Assembly: GCA_963932145.1 (NCBI GenBank) | Contig: OZ010571.1 | Span: forward strand, 159,891,796-159,955,795 | Origin: Acanthosepion lycidas | Lineage: Eukaryota; Mollusca; Cephalopoda; Sepiida; Sepiidae | Direction of reading: 5' to 3' | Length of the DNA: 64,000 nucleotides | Shown here: positions 40,956 through 46,067 of the stretch, piece by piece | Position numbering within the stretch: position 1 is the stretch's first letter | How the letters are laid out: every line of letters begins with the position of its first letter | Program-made: the position numbers and the translations under genes | The notes under the pieces: model-generated | Told to the model about the DNA's origin: nothing | What the model saw: only the letters and a program-made list of their open reading frames with translations | Databases searched by the model: none

Positions 40956-41227
40956 ATTACAAAGTTGAGATAATCTTTGTCTTTCTTTTTCTTGCTTCAG
41001 TCAACCCTCCAAGCCGTTTGGTTCACTTGACAAAACGAAGGGCAGCTGTGCCTACCAAACACCTCCCAAAAAAATATCGCAGTAGTTCAACAAGGGGACC
41101 TGCTTCATCTGCAAATTATCCTATCCATATTGTTTCCAAACCTGGCTACAGAAGAGTTCGAGATTCAAATGTTGTCCTCTCCTTGGATCGACTTGAGGAT
41201 GTTGAAGAAGACGAGATTATGGTGTGA
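7853..41227 (+). CDS. Myo9: Unconventional myosin IX, C-terminal tail (partial gene, 14 coding exons)
   Basis: Myosin IX is a single-headed actin motor whose tail is a Rho GTPase-activating protein; it switches off RhoA where the motor carries it. The window holds only the tail. Joined exons: 7853-7948, 19218-19516, 20047-20163, 20503-20751, 21239-21344, 21621-21703, 22542-22731, 24536-24664, 24881-24986, 25591-25722, 34170-34305, 35259-35395, 36118-36272 and 41001-41227. All phases agree and one frame stays open to the TGA at 41225-41227. In this partial protein the C1 domain spans about residues 258-306 and RhoGAP about 322-525, with arginine finger R361 in GLYRKCG. The motif LAIIFVPCLLR and the helix after it match myosin IX better than other RhoGAPs, where a conserved NLA..F.PNL is usual. 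The order C1, then RhoGAP, is diagnostic of the family. Motor, IQ and loop-2 insert lie upstream. Invertebrates usually have one such gene; vertebrates have MYO9A and MYO9B. I am confident of the family and less so of the first exon. Confidence 0.9.
9890..10135 (+). repeat. Possible old LTR or other repeat fragment
   Basis: This stretch has more balanced base composition and more CpG than its surroundings. It ends in a T-rich segment with a run resembling an LTR polyadenylation region (TTTTTTACAATAAACC near 10110-10125). No matching second copy exists in the window and no terminal repeats could be fixed. It could equally be a non-LTR repeat. Confidence 0.3.
12158..13262 (+). pseudogene. Decayed Tx1-like LINE ORF2 fragment (reverse transcriptase to C-terminus)
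   Basis: Broken reading frames here match, in order, the C-terminal half of ORF2 of the younger LINE at 50601-54007. The first block (12158-12379) holds GCLMSPLLYDLVLEPF and the catalytic-loop sequence SAYADDVSIFI. The next (12456-12677) aligns to the post-RT region with YILPFILYRLAVF. The last (12853-13080) aligns with RLIQNVLPLNDVLFRWGQAD and with a VKRVVFFTLLAVARMVVW stretch. The end at about 13262 corresponds to the ORF2 C-terminus. Stops, frameshifts and internal deletions are frequent and the 5' part is missing, as is usual for LINE copies. It lies in the sense orientation inside the first large Myo9 intron. Confidence 0.85.
15130..15215 (-). repeat. Possible tRNA-derived SINE fragment
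   Basis: On the - strand a box-B-like segment (GTTGTGAGTTCACTCACTGG) follows a stretch that could be a degenerate box A. No second copy is present in the window, and the ends cannot be set. Weak evidence only. Confidence 0.3.
15929..16504. mobile_element. Foldback DNA element with about 140-bp inverted repeats, mariner-like
   Basis: The left arm begins TGAGGGTAAGTAAA at 15929. The right arm, read on the - strand from 16504, begins TGAGGGTAAATCAAA. Both arms continue in parallel for about 140 bases with small differences, sharing for example the CACACTGCCTTCTGCT block. The roughly 300-bp middle holds a short piece in which EEQREVIRICREHSTTSMI can be read, possibly from a transposase. Long inverted arms around a short, mostly non-coding centre make this a non-autonomous element. 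Assignment to Tc1/mariner rests on the look of the terminus and is tentative. Confidence 0.7.
17326..17930. repeat. Inverted repeat pair beside a Tc1/mariner remnant
   Basis: Sequence around 17326-17388 (GCAATTTAGACGACAAT followed by a TG run and TTTTTCCCTTGTTTC) reappears inverted at about 17842-17925. The right copy overlaps the left end of the mariner remnant at 17889. This may be the trace of a second, disrupted element of the same family. Confidence 0.5.
17889..18619 (-). pseudogene. Tc1/mariner transposase remnant with internal deletion
   Basis: Terminal repeats are recognisable: GCAATGGGTAAATTGTC at the left and, inverted, GCAATGGGTAAAATGTCGG at the right. On the - strand the N-terminal helix-turn-helix region (INLRIVQRIWKELDESNADY, with SDRSDKKRTPE downstream) runs directly into a catalytic-core segment (SLEEVVLPWVKREAAGRP followed by DSEPCHTNRRTQS). 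The central part of a normal transposase of about 340 residues, including the first catalytic aspartate, is missing, so the joint near 18270-18280 marks an internal deletion. Later frames are broken around 17980-18150. It is a dead cut-and-paste transposase in the antisense orientation within a Myo9 intron. Confidence 0.8.
19218..19516 (+). CDS. Myo9: Myo9 exon 2 of window (tail linker)
   Basis: The acceptor TATTATTTCAG and the donor AAAG|GTGGAC bound it. It enters in phase with the preceding exon and ends on a codon boundary. It encodes about 99 residues with a basic stretch (RKKQHRRVNRHKSND) followed by KMSPTNWSVAGTSQWQYPE and INELRSLDEFIYRK. The frame also opens upstream to 19163 but without splice support, so the acceptor at 19216-19217 is preferred. 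No named domain; it joins the basic linker to the segment before the C1 domain. Confidence 0.85.
19517..20046 (+). other. Myo9: Short Myo9 intron with poly-T
   Basis: A 530-bp AT-rich intron with a T run at about 19568-19591 and a T-rich tract before the acceptor. Nothing else seen. Confidence 0.85.
20047..20163 (+). CDS. Myo9: Myo9 exon 3 of window, with GC donor
   Basis: It encodes 39 residues, starting LMDLSLHCSQRDTICDIVFK and ending LTASLSVEMQ, the predicted helical region before the C1 domain. The acceptor is TTTTACAG. The downstream junction reads CAG|GCAAGT, the standard form of the rare GC-AG intron class; no GT at this place keeps the frame with a good consensus. The exon is exactly 117 nt, starting and ending on codon boundaries. 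Confidence 0.88.
20164..20502 (+). other. Myo9: Myo9 GC-AG intron
   Basis: A 339-bp AT-rich intron that starts GCAAGT and ends CTATTGTAG. No other feature seen. Confidence 0.8.
20503..20751 (+). CDS. Myo9: Myo9 exon 4 of window (helical and lysine-rich segment)
   Basis: It encodes 83 residues: KDEVTTRYRYRDLMSNFEQV, then FPVTMGVNAFRGFLDEF, then a highly charged stretch rich in K and E (KRKEKKEKKVEAK and onward) that should form a single basic helix. The first part resembles the region before the C1 domain in other myosin IX tails. The acceptor is TTGTAG and the donor GTAAGT; both ends are on codon boundaries. The polybasic run lies right before the C1 domain and could help bind membrane or actin, which is inference. 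Confidence 0.92.
20752..21238 (+). other. Myo9: Myo9 intron with a tandem duplication
   Basis: A 487-bp intron. It contains the tandem repeat listed at 20838-20907; the rest is AT-rich with no other signal. Confidence 0.85.
20838..20907. repeat. Two-copy tandem repeat, unit about 38 bp
   Basis: The unit beginning ATATCTGACGTTATTGTC and continuing into GATATAACAAAA occurs twice head to tail, at about 20838 and 20876, with few differences. The unit itself contains inverted pieces (TATCTGAC and GTCAGATA). Confidence 0.8.
21239..21344 (+). CDS. Myo9: Myo9 exon 5 of window (first half of C1 domain)
   Basis: It encodes GHKFLTVQFNIPTFCELCST up to GFVCQ. The histidine, the CxxC pair 12 residues later and the next cysteine are zinc ligands of the C1 fold (H-x12-C-x2-C-x12-C-x2-C). 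In the myosin IX family this C1 domain is usually considered atypical and need not bind diacylglycerol. The domain is split by an intron at the second CxxC pair. The acceptor is TTTTGTAG and the donor G|GTAGGA; the exon ends in phase 1. Confidence 0.95.
21621..21703 (+). CDS. Myo9: Myo9 exon 6 of window (second half of C1 domain)
   Basis: It completes the zinc ligands with C-x4-H-x2-C-x7-C in CKYACHKKCCLRSTTPC and runs on to a short linker ending PTPRITD. The acceptor is TTTTCCAG and the donor GTAAGT. Two bases complete the codon left open by the previous exon, and it ends on a codon boundary. Confidence 0.95.
21704..22541 (+). other. Myo9: Myo9 intron between C1 and RhoGAP
   Basis: An 838-bp AT-rich intron that ends in a strong pyrimidine tract and CCCTAG. 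Nothing else recognised. Confidence 0.85.
22542..22731 (+). CDS. Myo9: Myo9 exon 7 of window (RhoGAP start, arginine finger)
   Basis: It encodes FGYPLESLLSEGEKVPLVAE, then AIELHGLYTVGLYRKCGAAAKVKQL. The R of GLYRKCG is the catalytic arginine finger (residue 361 of this partial protein) that inserts into the Rho active site and speeds GTP hydrolysis. It is present, so the GAP should be active. The exon ends one base into a codon; the donor is G|GTGCGT. Confidence 0.96.
22732..24535 (+). other. Myo9: 1.8-kb Myo9 intron holding a mariner fossil
   Basis: Most of this intron between the first two RhoGAP exons is a mariner copy in antisense orientation (about 22975-24000). The remainder is AT-rich, with nothing further seen. 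Confidence 0.85.
22975..24000 (-). pseudogene. Mariner transposase fossil
   Basis: On the - strand, pieces in shifting frames spell a mariner transposase. HPKKVTKGDFFHQDNTPAH-like residues near 23260-23330 lead to a block close to the usual DPIPYSPDLAPYNYLF near 23180-23220, containing the catalytic aspartate. The region ending near 22977 reads GGATCGACTGAAAAGTTCAT, which looks like a mariner terminus. The N-terminal part is spread over about 23400-23950 with several frameshifts and stops. It is dead and old, and lies antisense to Myo9 inside an intron. The exact ends are not fixed. Confidence 0.8.
24536..24664 (+). CDS. Myo9: Myo9 exon 8 of window (RhoGAP)
   Basis: It encodes PVNVDLDEYPIHVLTTTLKC, then FFRELPEPLLTYDLYDDFIQ. 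LKCFFRELPEPLL is the RhoGAP signature that shapes the Rho binding face. It is in phase on both sides; the donor is GTAAGC. Confidence 0.96.
24881..24986 (+). CDS. Myo9: Myo9 exon 9 of window (RhoGAP)
   Basis: It encodes IKESVEAIQALYAVTERLPK followed by SNYHLFERLIFHLAR, the LP..N...L..L..HL helices of RhoGAP. The acceptor is CTACAAAAG and the donor GTAAGG. Confidence 0.95.
24987..25590 (+). other. Myo9: Myo9 intron
   Basis: A 604-bp AT-rich intron. Nothing else recognised. Confidence 0.85.
25591..25722 (+). CDS. Myo9: Myo9 exon 10 of window (RhoGAP)
   Basis: It encodes VAQHEENNKMSSSGLAIIFV followed by PCLLRTNKKMQAQESLQQVP. The SGLAIIFVPCLLR motif replaces the NLA..F.PNL of most RhoGAPs, as in vertebrate myosin IX. 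The donor is A|GTAAGTC, leaving a codon open after two bases. An 8.4-kb intron follows. Confidence 0.95.
26060..26200 (+). repeat. Copy 1 of a diverged dispersed repeat
   Basis: It shares the pattern CTGAAAAGG, then TTACAGCAAAGTATAACA, then a GGATGAGT-like segment and a T-rich tail with 27020-27130. Both are in the same orientation about 950 bp apart. Confidence 0.55.
26971..27020. repeat. Compound CA / TA / CATA microsatellite
   Basis: Runs of CA, TA and CATA units follow each other within about 50 bases. Confidence 0.9.
27020..27130 (+). repeat. Copy 2 of a diverged dispersed repeat
   Basis: Partner of 26060-26200. See that entry. Confidence 0.55.
28741..29650 (+). pseudogene. Unidentified decayed coding sequence, probably transposon-borne
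   Basis: An open frame of 158 codons (28741-29217) has protein-like composition: EFLADRAIQNLSKKGNVSTK, then KTMFITIIEKLLAKSPLRYP and VRLLALLNPGS. After a stop, similar coding-like text continues in a helical, K/E-rich region (AEKKK then QEEATEQKWNS and EELKTKKHKLEFCTQDLLNS) to about 29600, broken by stops. I do not recognise the gene with certainty. The combination of a globular part followed by a coiled-coil-like tail resembles repeat-family proteins that I associate with transposons in marine animals. It is inside a Myo9 intron and is not joined to the Myo9 exons by splice sites. Confidence 0.5.
30740..30960 (+). pseudogene. Possible LINE fragment (linker before reverse transcriptase)
   Basis: A 70-codon frame includes ALNNVISSLIEVCVAIPRIP followed by RRKKIHPWDRNLQLKKLIQG. 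A basic stretch with P-W and L..LK...  is common in the linker between endonuclease and reverse transcriptase of Jockey/CR1-type LINEs. The hit is short, and the Tigger element at 31034 interrupts the sequence soon after. Weak assignment. Confidence 0.3.
31034..32318 (-). mobile_element. Tigger/pogo DNA transposon fossil with terminal repeats
   Basis: The left end is CAGGTATACCTCACCC and the right end is its inverse form, with AGGTATACCTG at 32308-32318. This CAGGTATACCTC type is typical of Tigger elements. The left flank is TA, the expected target; the right flank is TG, perhaps a decayed TA. On the - strand broken frames read as a pogo transposase. The N-terminal helix-turn-helix part is ITLDDKLTTIKKHEKGEKLI then SIARSFGMSWTTVSMIV near 31640-31770. 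Further on, ASADEQATANFSKALAKIKE and then IFNVDETGLYWKY (near 31220-31350) carry the first catalytic aspartate. It is 1285 bp, about half the autonomous length, and cannot code for an active enzyme. It lies antisense to Myo9. Confidence 0.85.
32982..33004. repeat. (CA)n microsatellite
   Basis: A pure CA run preceded by a short C run and followed by a T run. Confidence 0.95.
33118..33215 (+). repeat. tRNA-derived SINE-like fragment
   Basis: A box-A-like TGGATAAAAGTG (33130-33141) and a box-B-like GTTCAATACC (33183-33192) stand about 50 bases apart, as in the internal RNA polymerase III promoter of tRNA-type SINEs. The body is too diverged to be a tRNA gene, and no tail was identified. Confidence 0.45.
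33426..33451. repeat. Perfect 12-bp palindrome with 2-base loop
   Basis: TACCAACCATAT and its exact inverse ATATGGTTGGTA are separated by TT. Nearby sequence (33340-33480) has higher GC than the intron around it, so this may be part of an unrecognised repeat. Confidence 0.8.
34170..34305 (+). CDS. Myo9: Myo9 exon 11 of window (RhoGAP end)
   Basis: It encodes CIENIISEQLRKLKVTLADI followed by STLSTAQATANDRLTHVRAS. This is the last RhoGAP helix and the helix after it, resembling the same part of vertebrate myosin IX (EQMRKYK-type). A long poly-T tract (34142-34165) leads into the CCAG acceptor; the donor is AAG|GTTTGT. Confidence 0.93.
34306..35258 (+). other. Myo9: Myo9 intron
   Basis: A 953-bp AT-rich intron with nothing else recognised. 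Confidence 0.85.
35259..35395 (+). CDS. Myo9: Myo9 exon 12 of window (post-GAP tail)
   Basis: It encodes PGDLLEEVHHPVVPVQPPIC followed by ENLGIFDAQAEALALSAHIE and SIQKEK. The region after RhoGAP has no named domain; it is predicted to be part extended and part helical. The acceptor is TTTCCCAG and the donor AA|GTAAGC. Confidence 0.92.
35396..36117 (+). other. Myo9: Myo9 intron with a mariner MITE
   Basis: A 722-bp intron. The only feature is the hairpin MITE at 35481-35558. Confidence 0.85.
35481..35558. mobile_element. 78-bp mariner-type MITE forming one hairpin
   Basis: Both ends begin TAGGTTG(G/A)TGCAAAAATA when read inwards. The arms of about 36 bases pair with few mismatches around a loop of only a few bases. 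The flanks are TAT at the left and ATAT at the right, fitting insertion at TA. The terminus shares TTAGGTTGGTGCAAAA with mariners of the Hsmar1/cecropia type, and the size and build match the human 80-bp MADE1 element. It lies in the sense orientation of Myo9, so the transcript would fold into a hairpin. Confidence 0.85.
36118..36272 (+). CDS. Myo9: Myo9 exon 13 of window (acidic tail)
   Basis: It encodes EDLTCNLPRLECHQLNSDDE followed by SQDVGSILANTPDSNDTDEI, then NEEYAITFDLP. It is acidic and probably disordered. The acceptor is ATTATAG and the donor G|GTAAGG. The open frame runs on past the donor, but the splice sites and the exact fit to the last exon favour splicing here. Confidence 0.9.
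37699..37722. repeat. (CA)n microsatellite
   Basis: A pure CA run, followed by a short TA-rich stretch. Confidence 0.9.
38570..38594. repeat. Poly-A run
   Basis: About 25 consecutive A bases, with a short CA run at 38617-38631 nearby. It could be the tail of an unrecognised retroposed copy. Confidence 0.9.
40330..40395 (+). repeat. Copy 1 of a dispersed repeat
   Basis: The sequence from GAGTGGATAAATGAAATGG through CAAATATAAGCAG to GCATATGCAGGCAAGCAAA is found again at 43992-44066 in the same orientation. The second copy has a few extra bases in the middle. Confidence 0.8.
40923..40951. repeat. (TA)n microsatellite
   Basis: An uninterrupted TA run about 50 bases upstream of the last Myo9 exon's acceptor. 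Confidence 0.95.
41001..41227 (+). CDS. Myo9: Myo9 last coding exon (basic C-terminus and stop)
   Basis: It encodes NPPSRLVHLTKRRAAVPTKH followed by LPKKYRSSSTRGPASSANYP and a final SLDRLEDVEEDEIMV. The first half is basic and proline-rich, the end acidic. The acceptor TTGCTTCAG follows a good pyrimidine tract. Two bases complete the open codon, and the frame ends in TGA at 41225-41227. Confidence 0.93.
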
Positions 41228-41336
41228 TTGACCACCAAAACAGTTTTATGTGGTGGTAATTTCAGCTGAACAATCAATACGGATGACCCAAGAGTGTATG
41301 ACTATATGTCTGTCTTTTTGCAATACTCATGCAAGT

Positions 41337-41400
41337 TTGTGTGTGTGTGTGTGTGTACATGTACATATAGAAATGGATATGTATGTATGTATGTATGTGT
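41337..41400. repeat. (GT)n and (ATGT)n microsatellites
   Basis: A GT run is followed by ATGT units, probably within the 3' untranslated region. Confidence 0.9.
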
Positions 41401-42982
41401 AAACATGGCAGACATAAGAGTGCATGCCCACATTAAATGTATGTAAACATGTACATAAACCTATTTGACTCACTAAGTATGGCTGAGTGCATGAATGGCT
41501 GAATACACACACATACAATTTCTCACTGTATGTGTTGTACAAAGAGCCTGTGATGATATAAAACTGCCTTTTTTTTTTCCCCTGCTTATACCAAAATTCT
41601 TAGCTGGGTATATTAAGATGCAGTTAGCTGACCTCCAACAGAAGTCTCACAAATCTAGCATTGGTGAAACAACCTTCATTGGTGGAGAAAAAAAAAAAGG
41701 AAAAATAGTGCTGGTATAACAGGAAGCAGACAAAGAGCTTTTGGGATATAAAGACTGATAAATAAGCAATTTGTCTAATGCAAAACAAAAATCACAAAAT
41801 AATAATTGGATTTGACTTTTGGAGGCTGACTTTTTTTTTCTTCTTTTTAAAGAAAAAAGGAAAAAAATATTTCAAAAATGTTTTTAATTTTTATTTTTAT
41901 ATTATGTTTATTTCAGAGCTTAAAAATAAACCCTGTGAGTTTGAAAGAGATTCACTTTGGGAGAGTGTCTAATCAAAATTGTTATATTGGATGAGGGGAA
42001 TTGGATGGTTTCTAAATCAACTCTCTCCACAAACTGTGCATAGTATTCTTCCCTATGGGGCTTCATTTCTTGTGATGTTTCTCTCTCTCTCTCCCACCTC
42101 ATATGCTCCTCAACAGGCCAATTCTTTCTAACCATTTGCTCAATTGTCTACATATCTTCTGGACTGGCAACCAGTGCTTCATCTCTGGGCCATATGCTTT
42201 GGCTTTTTTTAGTTTACAGCTTTGCATTTTGTTTATCATATTTAAAAAGCCATAAAGCTTATTGGCTGTTTCTCTCTGAATATTTTAAACAATTTTTATA
42301 TCACTGAAGAAAAAGAAAATTGAAACCAAGGAAATAAATTTTTTCAGTGTAAGTTGTTTCCCTTGGCCTAAACTCAAAAGCAGTCATTCTTATTTGAATA
42401 TTATGATGAAGCCACTTCATACGAATTCCTTTTCACATAGACAGAAATAGTATTTTCAAAGACATTTCATCATCCTTCCCTCACAATTATAGCTTTCCTT
42501 TTTCTTTTTTGTACATTTTTCTGCATAAAAAAGGTTCTGCAGAAATCAGTTGATCATTAACTGGAAATCTCTTCAATGTGATTTCTTTCCTTTCATCCTC
42601 ACCCACATTTGTAAATTCTTTAAAGAATGCAACAAAATTTGGTTTTAACTGATTTCTTTTTTGTTATTCCATTATTTTCATATTTTATACCAAAGACCTT
42701 TCTACAAAAAGAAAGTAAATGTATGAACAGCTTTTAACTTTCCTTCTAAAACATTTCTCATAGAAAAATCAAAATTCAGCATTTTCTATTTTCTGCTCAT
42801 GAATTAACAAAATTTGTATTTATTAATCTAAACACTTGACAAGTGACACCTCTCTTGTTGAGAATGATAACAGTGAGTGAGATATCCTCTACATTTTGTG
42901 TCTGTTACATCTTGCCCTCTTCTTCTGTTGGTGGGAATTTCTGTTCACTGCAACAAAGTAGAACATGATTCATTCCCAAGCT

Positions 42983-43021
<39 letters not shown>
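42983..43021. repeat. (CA)n microsatellite
   Basis: A pure CA run of about 38 bases. Confidence 0.95.
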
Positions 43022-43023
<2 letters not shown>

Positions 43024-43959
43024 AACATAAAATTGTCATGCCCTCATCAAGCTACCAATCTTACATACCATTTCCCCCCGCATTCAAGGTAAAATATATT
43101 TCATTTTCACCCACCACTACTTGCCAGTTTATTTCACAAACAAAGCCTCTGAAAGTCATCATCCCATTCATTGATTGCAATGTTAAATAAAGTTCCATTT
43201 CATGTATCTTTGTTGACTTTTTTTTTATGTGTGGATCAGAAAAGATTCTATTTAATAATCATAGCACAAGTGATATTCAAAATTTTACTTAACTAAAGAT
43301 AATCAAAGCTAGAAGAGAAAATCTTCCTTGGCCTTCAAAATATCATAAATTAACTTTTGATAGATTTCCTTATATATAATAAAACTGAAGAAAAAAAAAA
43401 ATGTGAAAATTGCAAGAATTTTCTTTTATTTTTTTCAGGCTAGCAGAGCTTTTGCCAAAAAGGCACAATAGATAACAAGAGCTATAATATTCAATAAATC
43501 AAAGAAAAGTTTGACACAAAAGTTTTGAATCAAAATGCTCATCAGGACTATATGTTTGATAAATCTGTTGAACCTATTATCAGATATATTTGTATTCTTT
43601 CTGAACAAGTGAAAGCTAGTTATTATTTTTAGTTTTCAAATTTGAAATTCTTAACAGACTAGAGTTTCATTAGAAATGTCAAAAGATTTAAATTCAGAAG
43701 CAGTTAATTTTTAAAAATATTTTATACATACATATATAGTGAGTGCTAAAGGCAATAAACAGTGCTTAATGTAAAATAACAGTTAAAATTTATACTAATA
43801 ATAAATATGCATTTGTTCACCATTTGGTACAATTCCCAGGTTTATGTGATAATTGTCATGCACAAATTGAGTGGGGTGGTCCATTTACTTATATATAACA
43901 GAAATATACATATACATGCTAGCAACTATACACACACAAATACATATAAATCTATGTGT

Positions 43960-43987
43960 TTATATATATATATATATATATATATAG
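43960..43987. repeat. (TA)n microsatellite
   Basis: A pure TA run directly before a dispersed repeat copy; SINEs often carry or create such arrays. Confidence 0.9.
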
Positions 43988-43991
43988 TTGT

Positions 43992-44066
43992 AGAGTGGAT
44001 AAATGAAATGGACAAATATAAGCAGACGTACACGCATGTTGGTGTGCATATGCAGGCAAGCAAATG
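43992..44066 (+). repeat. Copy 2 of a dispersed repeat
   Basis: Partner of 40330-40395. It follows a TA array, while copy 1 has no such array directly at its side. Confidence 0.8.
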
Positions 44067-44439
44067 TGTAATATATATATTTAAATAAAAACAGCACTTT
44101 AAGGTTCCATGTAATAAATTATTTTACCACAGCCCTTTTTAAAGGACTGCGGATCATCATCAGACTGAACAAAAAAAATAATCTTCACTGAGTGTTGCTA
44201 ATGATTTTGAAAATCTTCAAACTAGTGTGATGAATTTAAGAGTAGGAGAATATGCCTCTGCATAAAGGAAAGATTTCTTGATCATCATTAACTATTCTCA
44301 TTTTTTCTGACTGAAGAGAGCACATCTTAGGGTATTGATGGATGCACCTAGAAATTTCAATCTACCATTAACTTGGTGCTATGCATGACATTTAAAGACT
44401 TCTCTCCCAGTCCCCTAAATAGAAAGATAAATTTGAACA

Positions 44440-45520
44440 GTAAGAGCATATGTGATGTTTCGAAGGAGAATATGGAGATTTTCAGTTTTCCTCTACAAAT
44501 ATTTACTTGGTCATTTTAAATCTGTGACTATTTTTATCAATTCTCTAGACAGTGAACATTGTTCATATTCCATACTTAGGCTAAACTTTGCACATGTCGC
44601 TTTGTACAATTTTGGTATTGCTTTAATATCCTCTCCTCCTTTGAACACCAGTTTGAACTTCAGGTTTTGGCAGTTAAATATTCTTCTGCCTAAGACAGTT
44701 TCTTTTCTAGACTGCTTGAGTAGAGGTGCCAGTTGCATTTACCTAGTTGCCAATCTCGTATCACTCTTAAATTTATGTAGGGGCACCAGGGAAAAAGATC
44801 ATCAGAACAGTTGCTGTGAAAATATCTGTAGAAAAGACAAGGAAGCTGTGTCACATCGTTGAGGAAGTGACTGAAGTTCAGATGCCTACTCGGGATCGAT
44901 TACATTAAGCACACCTTCTTTGGATTTTGTCAAGAATGTACAGCAGGAGCACCAGACGAGATATGGCAACAGTATTCAATGAATGGTAGGTTTATAAATG
45001 TGCCAGGTGGATCCTGACGAGAACAATTTTCTGTCATGACAAAATGAACCAACTTGCAGTAGACGAAGCAATTGATATTGTCACTCGATGTTTGGAAGAA
45101 GCAAGGCCAAGAAGATGTAGAATGTTGCTCTCTTGGATGCTAGTAAGGTAGAAAAGGTTTTCTGTGGTGATTAAATGAATGCAGTTTTGTTTTTGATGCA
45201 TTCAAATTTACAAGTCATTTCAGTTAACCATTCATTGAATGTCCTTTTCAAGAGCAGGTGCCAAGCTTACTTTGGCAGGTTCATTGGATTTGATACTGAC
45301 ACAGAAGTAAATGGTTGTGTCATCTGTATAAATACCTAGCTGGGGACTGGTGATATGGAGATCAGAAATATCGTTAGTAAGAAATGATCTGGAATCAGTT
45401 CCATTCAACAACGTGATTTGTTAGGAATAATTGGATTAAGCCAGATATTTGTCCCCTGACACCATAGCCCTTGAGCTTATGTAGAAGACAAGCATGTTGA
45501 ACACCTTCAAAATATCTAGA
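44440..45520 (-). pseudogene. Decayed Jockey/CR1-type LINE reverse transcriptase fragment
   Basis: Read on the - strand, broken frames give the order of a Jockey-like reverse transcriptase. LLHKLKGYGVRGQISGLIQL near 45430-45500 is the palm region before the VPQGS motif. LGIYTDDTTIYF-like text near 45300-45345 corresponds to the catalytic Y-A-D-D loop with its flanks. Further on come EWLTEMTCKFECIKNKTAFI near 45180-45240, then a segment like IEYCCHI and GAPAV near 44940-44990, then LSLEKKL-type and LYKATCAKFSLSMEYEQC text near 44530-44620. Frameshifts and stops are frequent. The upstream endonuclease part is not seen, so the copy is 5'-truncated. It directly precedes the young LTR element. Confidence 0.7.
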
Positions 45521-45988
45521 GCCACTGTACTCTCTACAAGATATTCAGCGAGTGTAAGAATCTGCTAAGGTTTCTCTGAAAACATGACAATAAAAAAGCA
45601 CAACAGAAAAACACAAATTGAACTCGCGTGTAACTGCACACCGAAGAACGAATATCCCTTAAACAGCAATTGGTTGCAGAACAATATAGCAAGCCACTTT
45701 AAAATCAACAGATAGGAGTAAGTGAAAGACCACGGAAACAAAGAAACTACACACAAAACATCCTTTTCAAATAGTAAATACGCAAAGAGCACAATGATTT
45801 CTAAACATATCTGGGAAATTAAAAACAAAAGCCAAATCCTACCAAAAATATGGAAAATGTAGCAAGGGTGTCAAATTCAAGGGTAAAAGGGACGCAACTC
45901 TTTCCGTCGGAAAATGTCTCACACGCTGCAACGCAAAGCCATGTACACCGAACACTGGTGAAAAAATGGTGTCCTGTTCATTTTTTTT

Positions 45989-46003
45989 CCTGCTTTTATG
46001 GAG
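45989..46003 (-). promoter_or_regulatory. TATA-like box in the 3' LTR
   Basis: On the - strand it reads CTCCATAAAAGCAGG. It lies about 170 bases into the LTR, where a U3 promoter could be. The same sequence is in the 5' LTR half near 56359-56373. Function is inferred only. Confidence 0.4.
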
Positions 46004-46067
46004 TCCAGAAACACCTCATTACCATGCGTGTAACGCGACTTTGCGTGACCGCACGAGACCGTAAATA

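Larger units (their letters stand above)
36273..41000 (+). other. Myo9: 4.7-kb last intron of Myo9
   Basis: AT-rich DNA with microsatellites (CA at about 37699-37722, poly-A at about 38570-38594, TA at about 38777-38793, poly-T at about 40798-40824, TA at about 40923-40951) and one dispersed repeat copy (about 40330-40395). No other coding or mobile feature recognised. Confidence 0.8.
41228..44440 (+). other. Myo9: Myo9 3' untranslated region and downstream DNA
   Basis: No coding sequence follows the stop. AATAAA hexamers occur at 41925-41930 and 43186-43191 among others; which is used cannot be told. The stretch has GT/ATGT repeats (41337-41400), a long CA array (42983-43021), a TA array (about 43960-43987) and one dispersed repeat copy (43992-44066). 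If the late signals are used, the CA array would be in the mRNA. Confidence 0.55.
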
